This document shows positions 63,739-64,000 of a stretch of DNA of 64,000 nt, piece by piece. A program made the position numbers and the translations under genes. This DNA is from Paludibaculum fermentans_A (lineage in GTDB: Bacteria > Acidobacteriota > Terriglobia > Bryobacterales > Bryobacteraceae): the NCBI RefSeq assembly GCF_051172195.1, contig NZ_JBPJAQ010000001.1, forward strand, positions 4,588,001-4,652,000. Direction: 5' to 3'. Under the pieces are notes generated by a model that saw only the letters and a list, made by a program, of their open reading frames with translations, did no database searches and was not told the DNA's origin. Each line of letters opens with the position of its first letter. The first letter of the stretch is position 1.

Positions 63739-64000
63739 GCGTGAAAGGCCGCGCTTTCGGTGGAGTTCGAACTGGAATCGGCGTTCGGTGAGCTGGTAAA
63801 TCCGGGGAATAAACGGCGCCTATTGCGCGAACGATATAATCCCTCGAGGAGAGAATATCGCCTGAAGAAAAATCGCCCGGAGGTTCCACCATTCGCCGAT
63901 ACTCCAGCGGTGAATGGGCTAACCCCCAGGCTGGCCAGCCTAGGGATTCCTCGCTTCAATTCGCGGCGGCCCGCGAGGACGCACCCCGCCGTGTCGAGTT
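63739..64000. other. Window end: possible start of a further plus-strand gene
   Basis: TATAAT lies at 63835-63840 and GAGGAGA at 63846-63852. From 63862 the plus strand stays open to the window end, with a GTG at 63910 as a possible start. No -35 box or known motif is visible in these few codons, so this is only a hint. Confidence 0.25.

Overview
The window looks like chromosomal DNA of a soil Acidobacteriota, most likely the Bryobacterales/Solibacteraceae group (Candidatus Solibacter or Paludibaculum-like). This is inferred from high GC, many Tat-exported Gfo/Idh/MocA and TIM-barrel sugar enzymes, a sulfatase, a WbsX/GH99-like protein, a PmoA-like (DUF6807) protein, and a membrane protein with the N-terminal block seen again and again in acidobacterial genomes (ERNIGIEVF...DPIVRVRATEIRKRL). 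No rRNA, tRNA or CRISPR array was recognised.

Layout. 1-3.3 kb: sulfatase C-terminus, queD, a SagB-type oxidoreductase and a Ycf46-like AAA ATPase. 3.4-11 kb: GH99-like protein, RND efflux pump with its adaptor, a coiled-coil protein and a Tat-type Gfo/Idh oxidoreductase. 11-18.4 kb: acidobacterial membrane protein, a translationally coupled apbE-doxX-Gfo/Idh operon, and a CXXCH/prenyltransferase-like/ankyrin protein divergent from a CcdC-like gene. 18.4-36 kb: carbohydrate catabolism (ThuA-like, mannonate dehydratase-like, GH95, GH4, a beta-galactosidase-like hydrolase, enolase-superfamily dehydratase, DUF6807), MscS channel, LssY_C and DUF481 proteins, a phosphodiesterase and a deoxyhypusine-synthase-like enzyme. 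36-43 kb: a minus-strand run glpK-glpD-BNR protein-OmpA-like protein closed by a strong terminator. 43-50.4 kb: histidine phosphatase with a repeat-derived tail, aldo/keto reductase, a methyltransferase, and an insertion sequence sitting in a gene of unknown function. 50.6-56.4 kb: another Gfo/Idh gene, a 1.1-kb repeat-filled intergenic region, two TIM-barrel epimerases, DinB and an ATC-hydrolase-like protein. 56.4-58.9 kb: a visibly AT-richer two-gene island coding for an ABC/RecF-like ATPase and a small TOPRIM-like protein. 58.9-64 kb: a frameshifted PLP decarboxylase, an ECF sigma factor with a coupled membrane protein, an acidic-tailed protein and a sodium:solute symporter.

How the genes fit together. 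The main theme is scavenging of complex glycans: exported hydrolases (fucose, galactose/glucose, sulfate esters) feed oxidoreductases, epimerases and dehydratases for uronic or acid sugars, with uptake by the SSS transporter and glycerol use by GlpK/GlpD. No SusC/SusD pair is present. Most starts lack a strong Shine-Dalgarno and several have a -10-like hexamer directly upstream, which suggests short-leader or leaderless transcripts.

Most interesting candidates: (1) the ATPase-TOPRIM pair at 56819-58469, which looks like a compact anti-phage module; (2) an IS whose precise excision together with one 12-bp target copy restores a 260-codon gene; (3) the CXXCH-prenyltransferase-ankyrin protein and its promoter-embedded direct repeat; (4) the apbE-doxX-Gfo/Idh operon with an unusually enlarged DoxX; (5) the 266-bp tandem repeat at 52486-53017.
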